In this document: positions 23,799 through 31,283 of the stretch, one piece after another
How the letters are laid out: every line of letters starts with the position of its first letter
Numbering within the stretch: position 1 is the stretch's first letter
Assembly: GCA_948470565.1 (NCBI GenBank)
Contig: CAOKPF010000015.1
Span: forward strand, 1-34,348
Reading direction: 5' to 3'
Source: an uncultured Clostridium sp.
GTDB taxonomy: Bacteria; Bacillota; Clostridia; TANB77; CAG-465
Length of the DNA stretch: 34,348 bases
Made by a program: the position numbers and the translations under genes
Notes under the pieces: generated by a model
The model's input: only the letters and a program-made list of their open reading frames with translations
The model's database searches: none
Told to the model about the DNA's origin: nothing

Positions 23799-24401
23799 AT
23801 GGAAGAAAATACAAGGTATAGAATATTTGTTGCAGTAGCGCTCTTAATGCTATTATCATTTGGAATATTTATAGGATTTAGAAGTACAAAAAATAATCAG
23901 GCAGGTACAAGTAGTGATATAGATGCAACAGCAGTTGTAAAAAATCAAGATGAAGATTATAATAATGAAAATGAAGATATGCTTAATGCTAATAATACTA
24001 AAAAATATGATATTAAGGTAGTATATGAAACATTTTATTCATTATGTAATGAAACAATAAGGAAAGAGGAACTAGTATATGATACTACTATAAAAGAATT
24101 AGAAGAAAGCATATTTTCTAATAAGGATAATAGAGATTATGAAGTAATTGAGGAAAGTAATGAAAAACTAGTTTTAAGAAAGACTTTGAATAGAAATTGT
24201 CCTAACCATTATATGGTAAAAATAGATAATGGTAGTGTAGTTATATATAACATTGTTGATAGCACAGTAAATACTGTATATAAAACAATAGATACACAAC
24301 TTGAATTAATTAGACCAGAAATGTTGGAAGAATTAAATAGTGGTATAAAAGTTGATAGTGAAGAGGAGTTAAATTATATCATAGAAGACTTAGAAAGTTA
24401 A
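23799..24401 (+). CDS. Membrane-anchored protein with BofC-like C-terminal domain
   Basis: 200 aa. One N-terminal helix (residues 8-26), then an acidic Asn/Asp linker (about 30-67) and an extracytoplasmic domain. The domain carries VVYETFYSLCNETIRKEE, NCPNHYMVKIDNGSVVIYN and, at the end, LNSGIKVDSEEELNYIIEDL, which fit the BofC C-terminal domain. In Bacillus, BofC is a forespore-secreted inhibitor of SpoIVB that tunes sigma-K activation. The N-terminal BofC domain is replaced by a plain linker. Start ATG after AGGTGA. The family resemblance is by pattern only; a sporulation role is inferred. Confidence 0.55.
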   Translation: MEENTRYRIFVAVALLMLLSFGIFIGFRSTKNNQAGTSSDIDATAVVKNQDEDYNNENEDMLNANNTKKYDIKVVYETFYSLCNETIRKEELVYDTTIKELEESIFSNKDNRDYEVIEESNEKLVLRKTLNRNCPNHYMVKIDNGSVVIYNIVDSTVNTVYKTIDTQLELIRPEMLEELNSGIKVDSEEELNYIIEDLES

Positions 24402-24478
24402 AATAATTACATATTTTTATAATTTTATCATAAATAAACAAGTATTGGCATATTGTTTAATATGAAAGAAGGTATATG

Positions 24479-24895
24479 ATGTTTGATGAAATTATAAATA
24501 AAATTAGATGTAGTTTTGGAATGAATAGAAATTCTCAAAATAGGCGATATAATAGAAGTAGGGCAGTACTTAATTATAAACTTCTTACATATGATGATGC
24601 AAGAAAAATGATTGAAGATAAAAAAGTAACTTTAATAGATGTAAGAAGTGCAGCAGAATTTGAGGTTATGCACATTAAAGATGCTATTAATATTCCTGTA
24701 AATGAGATAGAACAAAGAATTTTTACATATCCTCAAACTCAAGATTTGATGATATATTGTACAACTGGTACTAGAAGTAAAAGTGCAATTCAAATATTAA
24801 ATTCATTAGGTTATGCTAATATATTTATATGGGAATATGCAGCTCTTGCCAATTTTCCATTTAAAGATATGTTAGAATACAAAGCTAAAACATAG
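24479..24895 (+). CDS. Rhodanese-like domain protein
   Basis: 138 aa with a single rhodanese domain after a basic 40-residue head. LIDVRSAAEFEVMHIKDAIN (about 57-76) is the family entry motif, and IYCTTGTRSKSA (about 98-109) is the active-site loop with the persulfide-carrying Cys and the C-x-x-G-x-R-S shape. It is likely a sulfurtransferase for sulfur trafficking or cyanide detoxification; the acceptor is unknown. Two adjacent ATGs (24476, 24479) follow GAAGG; the second has the better spacing. Same strand as comEC and the BofC-like gene, with a 77-bp gap. Confidence 0.85.
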   Translation: MFDEIINKIRCSFGMNRNSQNRRYNRSRAVLNYKLLTYDDARKMIEDKKVTLIDVRSAAEFEVMHIKDAINIPVNEIEQRIFTYPQTQDLMIYCTTGTRSKSAIQILNSLGYANIFIWEYAALANFPFKDMLEYKAKT

Positions 24896-24971
24896 AGTAT
24901 ATAAATATATCATTAAATTGTGTATTTAGTATATTTAAAATCTAAGTTATTAAGTAAAATAACATATATTA

Positions 24972-25002
24972 AGACGCTGTATTGTCAAAAATTACAGCGT
25001 CT
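24972..25002. terminator. Hairpin between converging genes
   Basis: Perfect 10-bp stem AGACGCTGTA / TACAGCGTCT with an 11-nt loop, G/C-rich for this genome. No long T-run follows on either strand, so it may need another factor or act as an mRNA 3'-end stabiliser. Confidence 0.55.
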
Positions 25003-25044
25003 AGTAATATTCATTATGAACATTAATATTAGAATATATAATTA

Positions 25045-26739
25045 TTATATTTCATAAATATAGTATTTTTCAAATCCTTCAAATATTATTACAAATTTTT
25101 TTAGATTTTCTTTATTTTCTAGTCTTTTATCTTTTATATATCTTTTCATTTGCTCTATTCCGATATCCTTTAAACTATCAAGTTTTATACTTTTTGCCTT
25201 TTCTTTATTCAAATATTTTAGCTCTATTATAGCTTCATATTTTGCGTTACTTGATACAGATTTTTCTATGAATATGTCAGCAAAGCCTTGCAATGCAGGA
25301 AATTCGCCATACACATAATATTGATTACTTAAACTAAATATTAATGAGTATATATATTTTAACATTTTCTCATTGAAATTTTCTTTATCTCTAACACTTT
25401 GATGTAATAAAAAACTACTTACGATGTTAGTAATTGGTTCTATATTACCATTTTCACCAAATTGTTCGATACCATTATCAATATCATTTACATTTAATTT
25501 ATATTCTTTATTTTTCGTAATTATATTTTTAAAGTAATTTGCATATAAAATTTCTGAAACATAGTTTGGAATGCAAAAATTAACTAGTGTAGTTACTTCT
25601 TTTATAGTTATATATCCTTGATAATATAATAAGGATAAAAAACTATTTTCGTCAAAGTTATTATCATTTAATTCAAATTGTCTAACTATATTACCTTTTA
25701 CCTTACCATATGTTACTAATTCTACTAATTTTTCATGATTTTTCTTAGGTGTTATTAAATTTACAAAACTTTCTATTTTATTACCAGTGGTTGCTAAATT
25801 ATTATCTACTAAATCACGTGGAGCTTTTCCAGAATTCACGTAGTTCCTTAAATAATACATTACTAAAGTGGCATTAAATATATGTTCTTCATTGTCAAAA
25901 CTAAACTTATACCCGTCATAATTTTTCTTTAATTCATCATATACATGATTTTTTAAGTTAGCTTTTTTAATTAACTCTTTTACTTCATCTTCAGTAAAAC
26001 CACACATTGCAGTAAAGTCTGCTTCTAATGATATATTAGTTGCTATATTAAATCCTGAAGTTAGACTATCAAGTGTTAGAGGTGCCACTCCTGTTGCAAA
26101 AAATCTATCTACTATACTATTTGTACTTTCAGAGTAATCTTTTATTACTTCATAAAAAGCCCTAACAAATCCCCCTTGACCTAATGCTTTTACGAAACCA
26201 GAAACATTACTTTCTATCATACCATTGGTAAAATGATCGTATTCATCTATTATTATATATATTTTATTTTTTAATTTTAAACTTTTAAACCTTGATAATA
26301 AATTTAGTAATGTCAAAGAAGCATCTTCCTTTTTAACTATTTGTATATTTAAATCATACTTTTCTATAAATTCTATGCAAGAAATATATACTCTTTCATT
26401 AAAAATATTTTCAATTTCTCTTTCTGTTTTATTATTACTTATATTCATTCCAGAAAAATTGAAGTTTAAAATATAATAATTATTTTTATTTTTTGTAGGA
26501 TTATCATATATGTATAATCCCTTAAATAGTTTTTCAAAGTTATCTTTTTCGTATATATCATAATAATATGATATCATGCTAGTAAAAAGACTTTTTCCAA
26601 ATCTACGAGGACGCACATATATTGAATTAATATAATTTTCTAAATTTTCTATATACATAGTTTTATCTACATATACATAATTTTCATCTCTTAGTACTGC
26701 AAAATCAGATTTTCCATAAGGTATTTTTATTTTTTCCAT
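25045..26739 (-). CDS. AAA-ATPase-like / PD-(D/E)XK nuclease-like protein
   Basis: 564 aa, the two-domain family with an N-terminal 'AAA-ATPase-like' domain and a C-terminal PD-(D/E)XK nuclease-superfamily domain, common in gut bacteria and often multicopy. The N-terminus has IPYGKSDFAVLRDENYVYVD and the P-loop-like RPRRFGKSL (43-51); a Walker B-like KIYIIIDEYDHF is near 160-171. The C-terminus has the nuclease-like core GFADIFIEK ... YEAIIELKYL (D ... E-x-K). The biological role is undetermined; mobility or defence links have been suggested for the family. Intact and of usual length; GGAAGTGA precedes the ATG. Confidence 0.85.
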   Translation of the reverse strand: MEKIKIPYGKSDFAVLRDENYVYVDKTMYIENLENYINSIYVRPRRFGKSLFTSMISYYYDIYEKDNFEKLFKGLYIYDNPTKNKNNYYILNFNFSGMNISNNKTEREIENIFNERVYISCIEFIEKYDLNIQIVKKEDASLTLLNLLSRFKSLKLKNKIYIIIDEYDHFTNGMIESNVSGFVKALGQGGFVRAFYEVIKDYSESTNSIVDRFFATGVAPLTLDSLTSGFNIATNISLEADFTAMCGFTEDEVKELIKKANLKNHVYDELKKNYDGYKFSFDNEEHIFNATLVMYYLRNYVNSGKAPRDLVDNNLATTGNKIESFVNLITPKKNHEKLVELVTYGKVKGNIVRQFELNDNNFDENSFLSLLYYQGYITIKEVTTLVNFCIPNYVSEILYANYFKNIITKNKEYKLNVNDIDNGIEQFGENGNIEPITNIVSSFLLHQSVRDKENFNEKMLKYIYSLIFSLSNQYYVYGEFPALQGFADIFIEKSVSSNAKYEAIIELKYLNKEKAKSIKLDSLKDIGIEQMKRYIKDKRLENKENLKKFVIIFEGFEKYYIYEI

Positions 26740-26850
26740 ATCTTCACTTCCTATATATATATGATATCATACAAATATGCATTTTTCAATTATTAAAAAT
26801 ATATTTTGTAATTATTTATATGACATCTTATACTTTACTTAAAAATATTT

Positions 26851-26894
26851 TGTAACAGAAATGTAACAGAAATGTAATAAAATTGACCTTGATT
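26851..26894 (+). promoter_or_regulatory. 11-bp periodic repeats resembling a Pho box
   Basis: TGTAACAGAAA at 26851 and 26862, TGTAATAAAAT at 26873 and a degenerate fourth unit TGACCTTGATT at 26884 that contains the -35. The exact 11-bp period of TGTAA (TTACA on the other strand), placed just before a -35 element, is the layout bound by PhoB/PhoP-type response regulators. Identity of the regulator is inferred. Confidence 0.55.
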
Positions 26895-26917
26895 TTATAA
26901 AAACTATACGATATAAT
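26889..26917 (+). promoter_or_regulatory. Promoter of the 81-aa gene
   Basis: TTGATT (26889-26894), 17-bp spacer, TATAAT (26912-26917); the leader to the ATG is about 45 nt with GAGGTG near its end. Confidence 0.7.
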
Positions 26918-26969
26918 ATAAAAGTAATAAATAAGATAAGTAAATAAAAAAACAAAAGAGGTGTAATGT

Positions 26970-27215
26970 ATGAAAGAATTTTGGAAAAATGAATGGGAAT
27001 TATTTAAGATGGATTTAGAAAATGTAAAAGATTTTCTTAGTCAACCTGTAGAACTTACTTTATGGGGAAAAAGCGATTTGATGTTAAAACCATCTATTAA
27101 TGAAATACAAGAGAAAGCAGATACTGTAGGATTCTGGCAAAACGAATGGAATCTTCTTATGGAAGATATTCAAAATGCAAAAGATTTTTTAATGCAACCT
27201 ATAACATTTAAATAA
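26970..27215 (+). CDS. 81-aa protein with an internal duplication
   Basis: Two copies of a 23-residue unit: FWKNEWELFKMDLENVKDF (starting at residue 4, ending LSQP) and FWQNEWNLLMEDIQNAKDF (starting at 55, ending LMQP), with 14 of 23 positions identical, offset by 51 residues. Each unit is an acidic, Trp-rich amphipathic helix ending in Q-P. The spacer between is polar. No signal or membrane segment. I do not know the family. It is a single-gene unit with a strong promoter, the 11-bp repeats upstream, and its own terminator. Confidence 0.7.
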   Translation: MKEFWKNEWELFKMDLENVKDFLSQPVELTLWGKSDLMLKPSINEIQEKADTVGFWQNEWNLLMEDIQNAKDFLMQPITFK

Positions 27216-27228
27216 TATAAAATAAATG

Positions 27229-27254
27229 CGGTATAGTTTACTATATCGTTTTTT
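27229..27254 (+). terminator. Terminator of the 81-aa gene
   Basis: 8-bp stem CGGTATAG / CTATATCG (one G-U pair), loop TTTA, followed by T6. Confidence 0.85.
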
Positions 27255-27306
27255 ACTTCAAATATTTATATTATGTAGGTTTTGTGAATGCGGCTATAAA
27301 TAAAAA

Positions 27307-27338
27307 TGTATAGAATTTTTATTTATAAATTCTATACA
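27307..27338 (-). terminator. Terminator of the 112-aa gene
   Basis: 12-bp perfect stem TGTATAGAATTT / AAATTCTATACA; on the minus strand T-rich sequence follows. Confidence 0.75.
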
Positions 27339-27359
27339 CTTTTAGCTTAGCTGAAAATA

Positions 27360-27698
27360 CTATTCATAAATTTTTTTAATAAATTCCTTAACATATTCAG
27401 AGAAATAGTCTGATTTGTAAAATTCATCAAGAGTTTTATATGAATTTATTATATTTTCAGTTTCTTCTGTTTCTGTAACATATCCAACATTGATTTTCAC
27501 TATTTTTAATTCTGCATCAAGATATACTATACAGTCTAAGCTTGTAGTAGTTTTGTAGCATTCAAAAGCTATTTTATCAAATGTTGTGAAATATATTTTA
27601 AATTTATGTTCTTTTCTAAGAATATTTATATCATTTACATAATTTTCTTTGTGAGCTATATTTTCAATCTTTTTTCTATTTTTCTCAAATTTTTTCAT
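27360..27698 (-). CDS. Unknown 112-aa protein
   Basis: Starts at ATG 27698 (MKKFEKNRKKIENIAHKEN) after GTGAGG. The first 40 residues are strongly basic and helical; the middle is beta-rich (FKIYFTTFDKIAFECYKT, CIVYLDAELKIVKINVGYV); the end is an acidic/aromatic helix. No signal or membrane segment. Family not recognised. Its leader shares TTGCCAG and AAAG(T/A)GAGGA with the secreted-protein gene at 15033, though the proteins themselves do not look related. Confidence 0.5.
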   Translation of the reverse strand: MKKFEKNRKKIENIAHKENYVNDINILRKEHKFKIYFTTFDKIAFECYKTTTSLDCIVYLDAELKIVKINVGYVTETEETENIINSYKTLDEFYKSDYFSEYVKEFIKKIYE

Positions 27699-27777
27699 AG
27701 CTTCCTCACTTTCTGCTGGCAAATACCAACTAAACCATTTTTTTATTAAAAAAATACATATATTTTCTACAGTTAGT

Positions 27778-27806
27778 ATTATATATTTAATTCAATGTTA
27801 CGTCAA
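27778..27806 (-). promoter_or_regulatory. Promoter of the 112-aa gene
   Basis: Minus strand TTGACG (27801-27806), 17-bp spacer, TATAAT (27778-27783); leader about 70 nt. Confidence 0.7.
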
Positions 27807-27856
27807 GTGATTTTTGAGAAATTTATCAGTTTTTATATTTTTTTATGTACTTATTT

Positions 27857-28090
27857 GTTACCATTCACGGATATAGTAAGATAAATGAAACACTGTTATA
27901 TCAGCAAATATCTATCTTGTAAAAAAATAAATTTTACAAAACAACATTAATTTTATAGTATTTTAATCATAAAAATAAATTTTAGTATTAATTTTTATTA
28001 TATATTTTTAATAAAATTATTACTTAAATTAAGGCAGTACAAAAGTATTAATGCCATAAAAAATATAATTTTACACCCATGAATGGTAAC
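27857..28090. mobile_element. MITE-like element 1, 234 bp, 8-bp target duplication
   Basis: Terminal inverted repeats GTTACCATTCACGG (27857-27870) and CCATGAATGGTAAC (28077-28090) match at 13 of 14 positions. They are flanked immediately outside by the same 8 bp, ACTTATTT, at 27849-27856 and 28091-28098. The interior is A/T-rich and has no open frame of note. This is the structure of a non-autonomous transposable element; an 8-bp duplication is typical of IS256/ISL3/IS6-type transposases, but the parent family is not identified. Confidence 0.75.
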
Positions 28091-28188
28091 ACTTATTTTT
28101 TTAGATTTTCTGTAAACATTATTTTTTTGTAGATAAATCATGTTATTTTATAATAATAATTTTTATACTGTTTTTATTTTATTTTTCC

Positions 28189-28217
28189 TTGACAAAGTTT
28201 GTTATAAAGTATAAAAT
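28189..28217 (+). promoter_or_regulatory. Promoter of the prepilin-like operon
   Basis: TTGACA (28189-28194), 17-bp spacer, TAAAAT (28212-28217), 25 bp before the first ATG, with AGAGGAG as ribosome site. It lies just outside MITE-like element 1, about 100 bp downstream of it. Confidence 0.8.
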
Positions 28218-28242
28218 ATATATGTAATTTAGAGGAGAATAT

Positions 28243-28716
28243 ATGAAAGAAAAAAGAGGAATAACATTGATTGTATTAACCGTGACAATTGTTGTATTGG
28301 TAATTCTTGCAACAACTATTGTGTATACGGGCAGTGATTTGGTTAATGATACCAAAAAAAGTGAATTTGCAAAAGAGATATATACAATTAAAACTATGTT
28401 AAAAGAGTATAATTTTAGAGAAGGTAAGTATCCAGTTGTGGATAAAATTGATATAAGTCTAAGTAGTTTTGATAGTAGTTTTGTAAAACAGTTTTCAAAT
28501 GAAAGTGGTTATTCATCAGGAACTATTAGTTTATCTGAAATAGATTTGTATGAACTTGGAGTAGATAATATTTCTAGGGGAACTGGAGAAACATTAAAAG
28601 ATAAGTACTTTGTATCAGAAGAAACAGGAAATGTATATTATTTAGAAGGCGAAAAATATGGAAAAAATATATATTACACTTTAACTGATGAATTAAAAGG
28701 TTATATAGGAAAATAA
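28243..28716 (+). CDS. Prepilin-like protein 1 (short)
   Basis: 157 aa. A short basic leader (MKEKRG) is followed by ITLIVLTVTIVVLVILATT, a type IV prepilin-type cleavage site and membrane helix; processing after Gly6 by a prepilin peptidase is expected. Position 5 of the mature helix is Val, not the Glu of classical pilins. The globular part (about 40-157) includes LKEYNFREGKYP, a pattern seen in pseudopilins (helix, then Y-x-x-x-x-x-x-Y-P). First of three tandem paralogues, 11 bp before the second. It may be a minor pilin or a surface protein using the same sorting route; no peptidase, ATPase or platform gene is in the window. Confidence 0.75.
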   Translation: MKEKRGITLIVLTVTIVVLVILATTIVYTGSDLVNDTKKSEFAKEIYTIKTMLKEYNFREGKYPVVDKIDISLSSFDSSFVKQFSNESGYSSGTISLSEIDLYELGVDNISRGTGETLKDKYFVSEETGNVYYLEGEKYGKNIYYTLTDELKGYIGK

Positions 28717-28727
28717 TAGGTGGTTAT

Positions 28728-29774
28728 ATGAAAAAAGGTATCTCTTTAATAATTTTAGCAGTTACTATAATTATAGCAACACTTCTTGTTACTACTGTAA
28801 CTATTTCAGGTAAAAAAACTATGGATAATGCTATAAAAGTAGAATTTGGAACTGAATTAGAGATGGTTCAAGAAAGTGTAGATAACTATTATTCAGAAAA
28901 TGGTAGTTATCCTACATTAGATTTGTATAATTTTAGTACAGTAGCATTTAGTAGTATAGAATTAGAGCAATTTGAAGGTGAAAATATAAATTCATCTAAC
29001 ATAGATATGTATGAGTTGGATATGTCAAAATTAGTATTATCTGATTTAAGTTATGGTAATAGAAAGAAAAATAACGATGTGTATTTAGTATCTTCAATTA
29101 CAGGAAGAGTATATTATGCAGCTGGTGTCACTATTGCAGAAAATAGGTGTTATACATTAACTGATGATATAAAAAGGGCAATAAATTATGTTGAGACTAA
29201 TAATGTTCATGGTAATGATATTACTTTTCATAGTTCTACTGATGAATGGACCAATTCAAGAGTAGCTACTACTATAAATGTTCCTACGACGTATAAAGAT
29301 GTAAGTGTTACAGCTATAAAGGATAATAATCTTGAATATACAATAAAACCAGATAATACAACATTGGATGGGTCTAAGTATGTTGTAGATTCAATAGATG
29401 GAAACTACGCAGTTGTTGTAAATTATTTAGATGAGGAAAGTACTGATAAAAAAAGCAAAATGCTTAATATAACTAATTGTGATACATCGGCTCCAATTGT
29501 CGAAATAAGTGATGTAAAAGTTATGAAAAATTCAGATACAGGAGAGGAATATAGATACATTAATATTGTAAAAAAACAAGATGATTTGAGTGGAATAAAA
29601 TATATAAAATATGCAAACGAGTATATAGAACAATCTAGTATGAAGGAATATTTTTCTAGTAATGGTATAGTTATTAGAAATGATAGTATTAGTATTGATG
29701 ATGGAGTAAGTAATATTACTTTGTATGTAGAAGATAATGCAGGAAACTATAGTTTTCTTAATATTAATGTTTAG
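28728..29774 (+). CDS. Prepilin-like protein 2 with Ig-like C-terminal extension
   Basis: 348 aa. Leader MKKG, then ISLIILAVTIIIATLLVTT (mature position 5 is Ile). The pilin-like part (about 25-150) shares with its neighbours QESVDNYYSENGSYPTLD, then MYELDMSKL and VYYAAG. About 165-348 is a beta-rich extension with SPxxSIxD-like features: APIVEISDV, then DDLSGIKYIKYANEYI and YVEDNAGNYSFLNINV, the pattern of Ig/cadherin-like adhesive domains. Protein 3 has the same extension, protein 1 lacks it. Probably surface-exposed at a fibre or membrane. Stop is 9 bp before the next start. Confidence 0.75.
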   Translation: MKKGISLIILAVTIIIATLLVTTVTISGKKTMDNAIKVEFGTELEMVQESVDNYYSENGSYPTLDLYNFSTVAFSSIELEQFEGENINSSNIDMYELDMSKLVLSDLSYGNRKKNNDVYLVSSITGRVYYAAGVTIAENRCYTLTDDIKRAINYVETNNVHGNDITFHSSTDEWTNSRVATTINVPTTYKDVSVTAIKDNNLEYTIKPDNTTLDGSKYVVDSIDGNYAVVVNYLDEESTDKKSKMLNITNCDTSAPIVEISDVKVMKNSDTGEEYRYINIVKKQDDLSGIKYIKYANEYIEQSSMKEYFSSNGIVIRNDSISIDDGVSNITLYVEDNAGNYSFLNINV

Positions 29775-29783
29775 AGGTGTTAT

Positions 29784-30842
29784 ATGAAAAGAGGAATTTC
29801 ACTAGTTGCTTTAATGTCTACAGTTGTAATTTTGCTTGTACTAGTAAGCTCAATAACAGTAACAGGAGTAAGTACAATGAATAAAGCTAATATGATGTCG
29901 TTTGCAACTGAGCTAAAAATGATACAGGACTCTTTGAATTCATACAATATTAAATCAGATGGTGCTTTACCAATAAAAGACGCAGTTATTATTGATTTAT
30001 CTAAAGTAAATAGTAAAGATATAGTTCAATTTGATGGAGAAAATATTGTAGATAACAAAGTTACAATGTATGAAATAGATTATGATAAATTAGATATTAG
30101 TAGTTTAAAACATGGGATAAATAAACAGGAAAATGATATATATGTATACTCAAAAGATACTGGAGATGTATATTATGCCAAAGGTAATCAAATAGGTGGA
30201 AATACATATTTTAAATTAGTAGGTGATTTAGAAAAGTCTTTGAATAGTGATTATGGAAATAAAAAATCTGCTAATAGTAAGGTGATTATATTTGAAACTA
30301 GTTCTACTAATTGGACTAGAGAAGCGGTTACTGTTAATGTAAAAATACCAATAGAGTATACAGTTTCTTCTGTAAAGGTTGATGACAATAAAGTAGAAAA
30401 AACAAATAATGATGAGTTGTATAATATATATGAATGTAAGGTAAATAGTAATAGTGATATAACTGTATCATATTTAGATAATGGCGTGACAAATACAACA
30501 AAGTATAGTGTAACTAATATTGATACAGAAGAGCCAGTTTTGAGTATAGATAAGGATAATCAAAAAATATTAGAAAAAACTAATGGAGATAAGGTGGCAT
30601 ATATTAATATAATTGATAAAAAAGATAATCTTAGCGGTATTAAAACTATAAAATACGAATCGTATAAAGTTACCAATAATATTAATGAGTATTTTGAAAA
30701 TAATGGAACAAAAGTTACTGGAAATAACATAGTTATAAAAGATGGTACGATGATAGTTACAGTGTATGCTGAGGACTATGCAGGAAACTGGATTGCATAT
30801 TATGTAGATATTTCAAGTAATGTTATAAGTACATATAAATAA
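29784..30842 (+). CDS. Prepilin-like protein 3 with Ig-like C-terminal extension
   Basis: 352 aa, paralogue of protein 2 over its whole length. Leader MKRG, then ISLVALMSTVVILLVLVSS; mature position 5 is Ala. The pilin-like part has MIQDSLNSYNIKSDGALPIK and VYYAKGNQIGGNTYFKL; the extension has EEPVLSID, KKDNLSGIKTIKYESYK and VTVYAEDYAGNWIAYYV. Last gene of the operon; a terminator follows 36 bp after the stop. By architecture it belongs with prepilin-like adhesins; the partner and assembly machinery are unknown. Confidence 0.75.
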   Translation: MKRGISLVALMSTVVILLVLVSSITVTGVSTMNKANMMSFATELKMIQDSLNSYNIKSDGALPIKDAVIIDLSKVNSKDIVQFDGENIVDNKVTMYEIDYDKLDISSLKHGINKQENDIYVYSKDTGDVYYAKGNQIGGNTYFKLVGDLEKSLNSDYGNKKSANSKVIIFETSSTNWTREAVTVNVKIPIEYTVSSVKVDDNKVEKTNNDELYNIYECKVNSNSDITVSYLDNGVTNTTKYSVTNIDTEEPVLSIDKDNQKILEKTNGDKVAYINIIDKKDNLSGIKTIKYESYKVTNNINEYFENNGTKVTGNNIVIKDGTMIVTVYAEDYAGNWIAYYVDISSNVISTYK

Positions 30843-30877
30843 TTATATTTTTAATTGGAGATGTAAAAGAGTTAAAA

Positions 30878-30915
30878 AATCATTGAATTTACATATGTAT
30901 TTTCAATGATTTTTT
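30878..30915 (+). terminator. Terminator of the prepilin-like operon, twin of 3549
   Basis: Same 10-bp stem AATCATTGAA / TTCAATGATT, same loop with ACATATGT, T-run after. One base in the loop differs from the copy at 3549-3586. Confidence 0.85.
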
Positions 30916-30986
30916 ATTATAATTTATGAAATAGCTTTTTGTATCTTCTAAGATAAAACGTATTTCAAAATATTAGATTAAAAATT

Positions 30987-31220
30987 CAGGATAAAATCGC
31001 GTTTAGTGCGTTTGAGTCGATCTTAAATCATGAAAATTTAACTACTAATAATATAATTTACATAAAACAATAGTATTTTGTTTTAATATTATAAAATTTG
31101 TTTTTCAGGTTTTTTGATTTAAAATTCAAATAAATCCTAAAATATAGCCTTTTTACAATATGCAGTCAAAAATTATGTAAAATATTGTACGTGAAACGAA
31201 GTATACGCAATTTTATCCTG
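30987..31220. mobile_element. MITE-like element 2, 234 bp, 8-bp target duplication
   Basis: Terminal inverted repeats of 29 bp match at 24 positions; the outermost 11 (CAGGATAAAAT) are identical, then GCGT and CGTTT blocks agree. TAAAAATT stands directly outside both ends (30979-30986 and 31221-31228). No open frame of note inside. The termini differ from those of element 1, so it is a different family. It ends 18 bp before the -35 of the DprA-like gene. Confidence 0.75.
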
Positions 31221-31238
31221 TAAAAATTTTAATATGAC

Positions 31239-31267
31239 TTGAATTTAAGCGTTATCTATGTTACAAT
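31239..31267 (+). promoter_or_regulatory. Promoter of the DprA-like gene
   Basis: TTGAAT (31239-31244), 17-bp spacer, TACAAT (31262-31267), then AGGTGA before the ATG at 31284. Confidence 0.65.
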
Positions 31268-31283
31268 ATATACAGGTGAAAAA

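Noticed and set aside
27857-31220. One composite transposon carrying the prepilin operon
   Set aside because: The two bordering elements have different termini and each has its own 8-bp duplication, so they are separate insertions.
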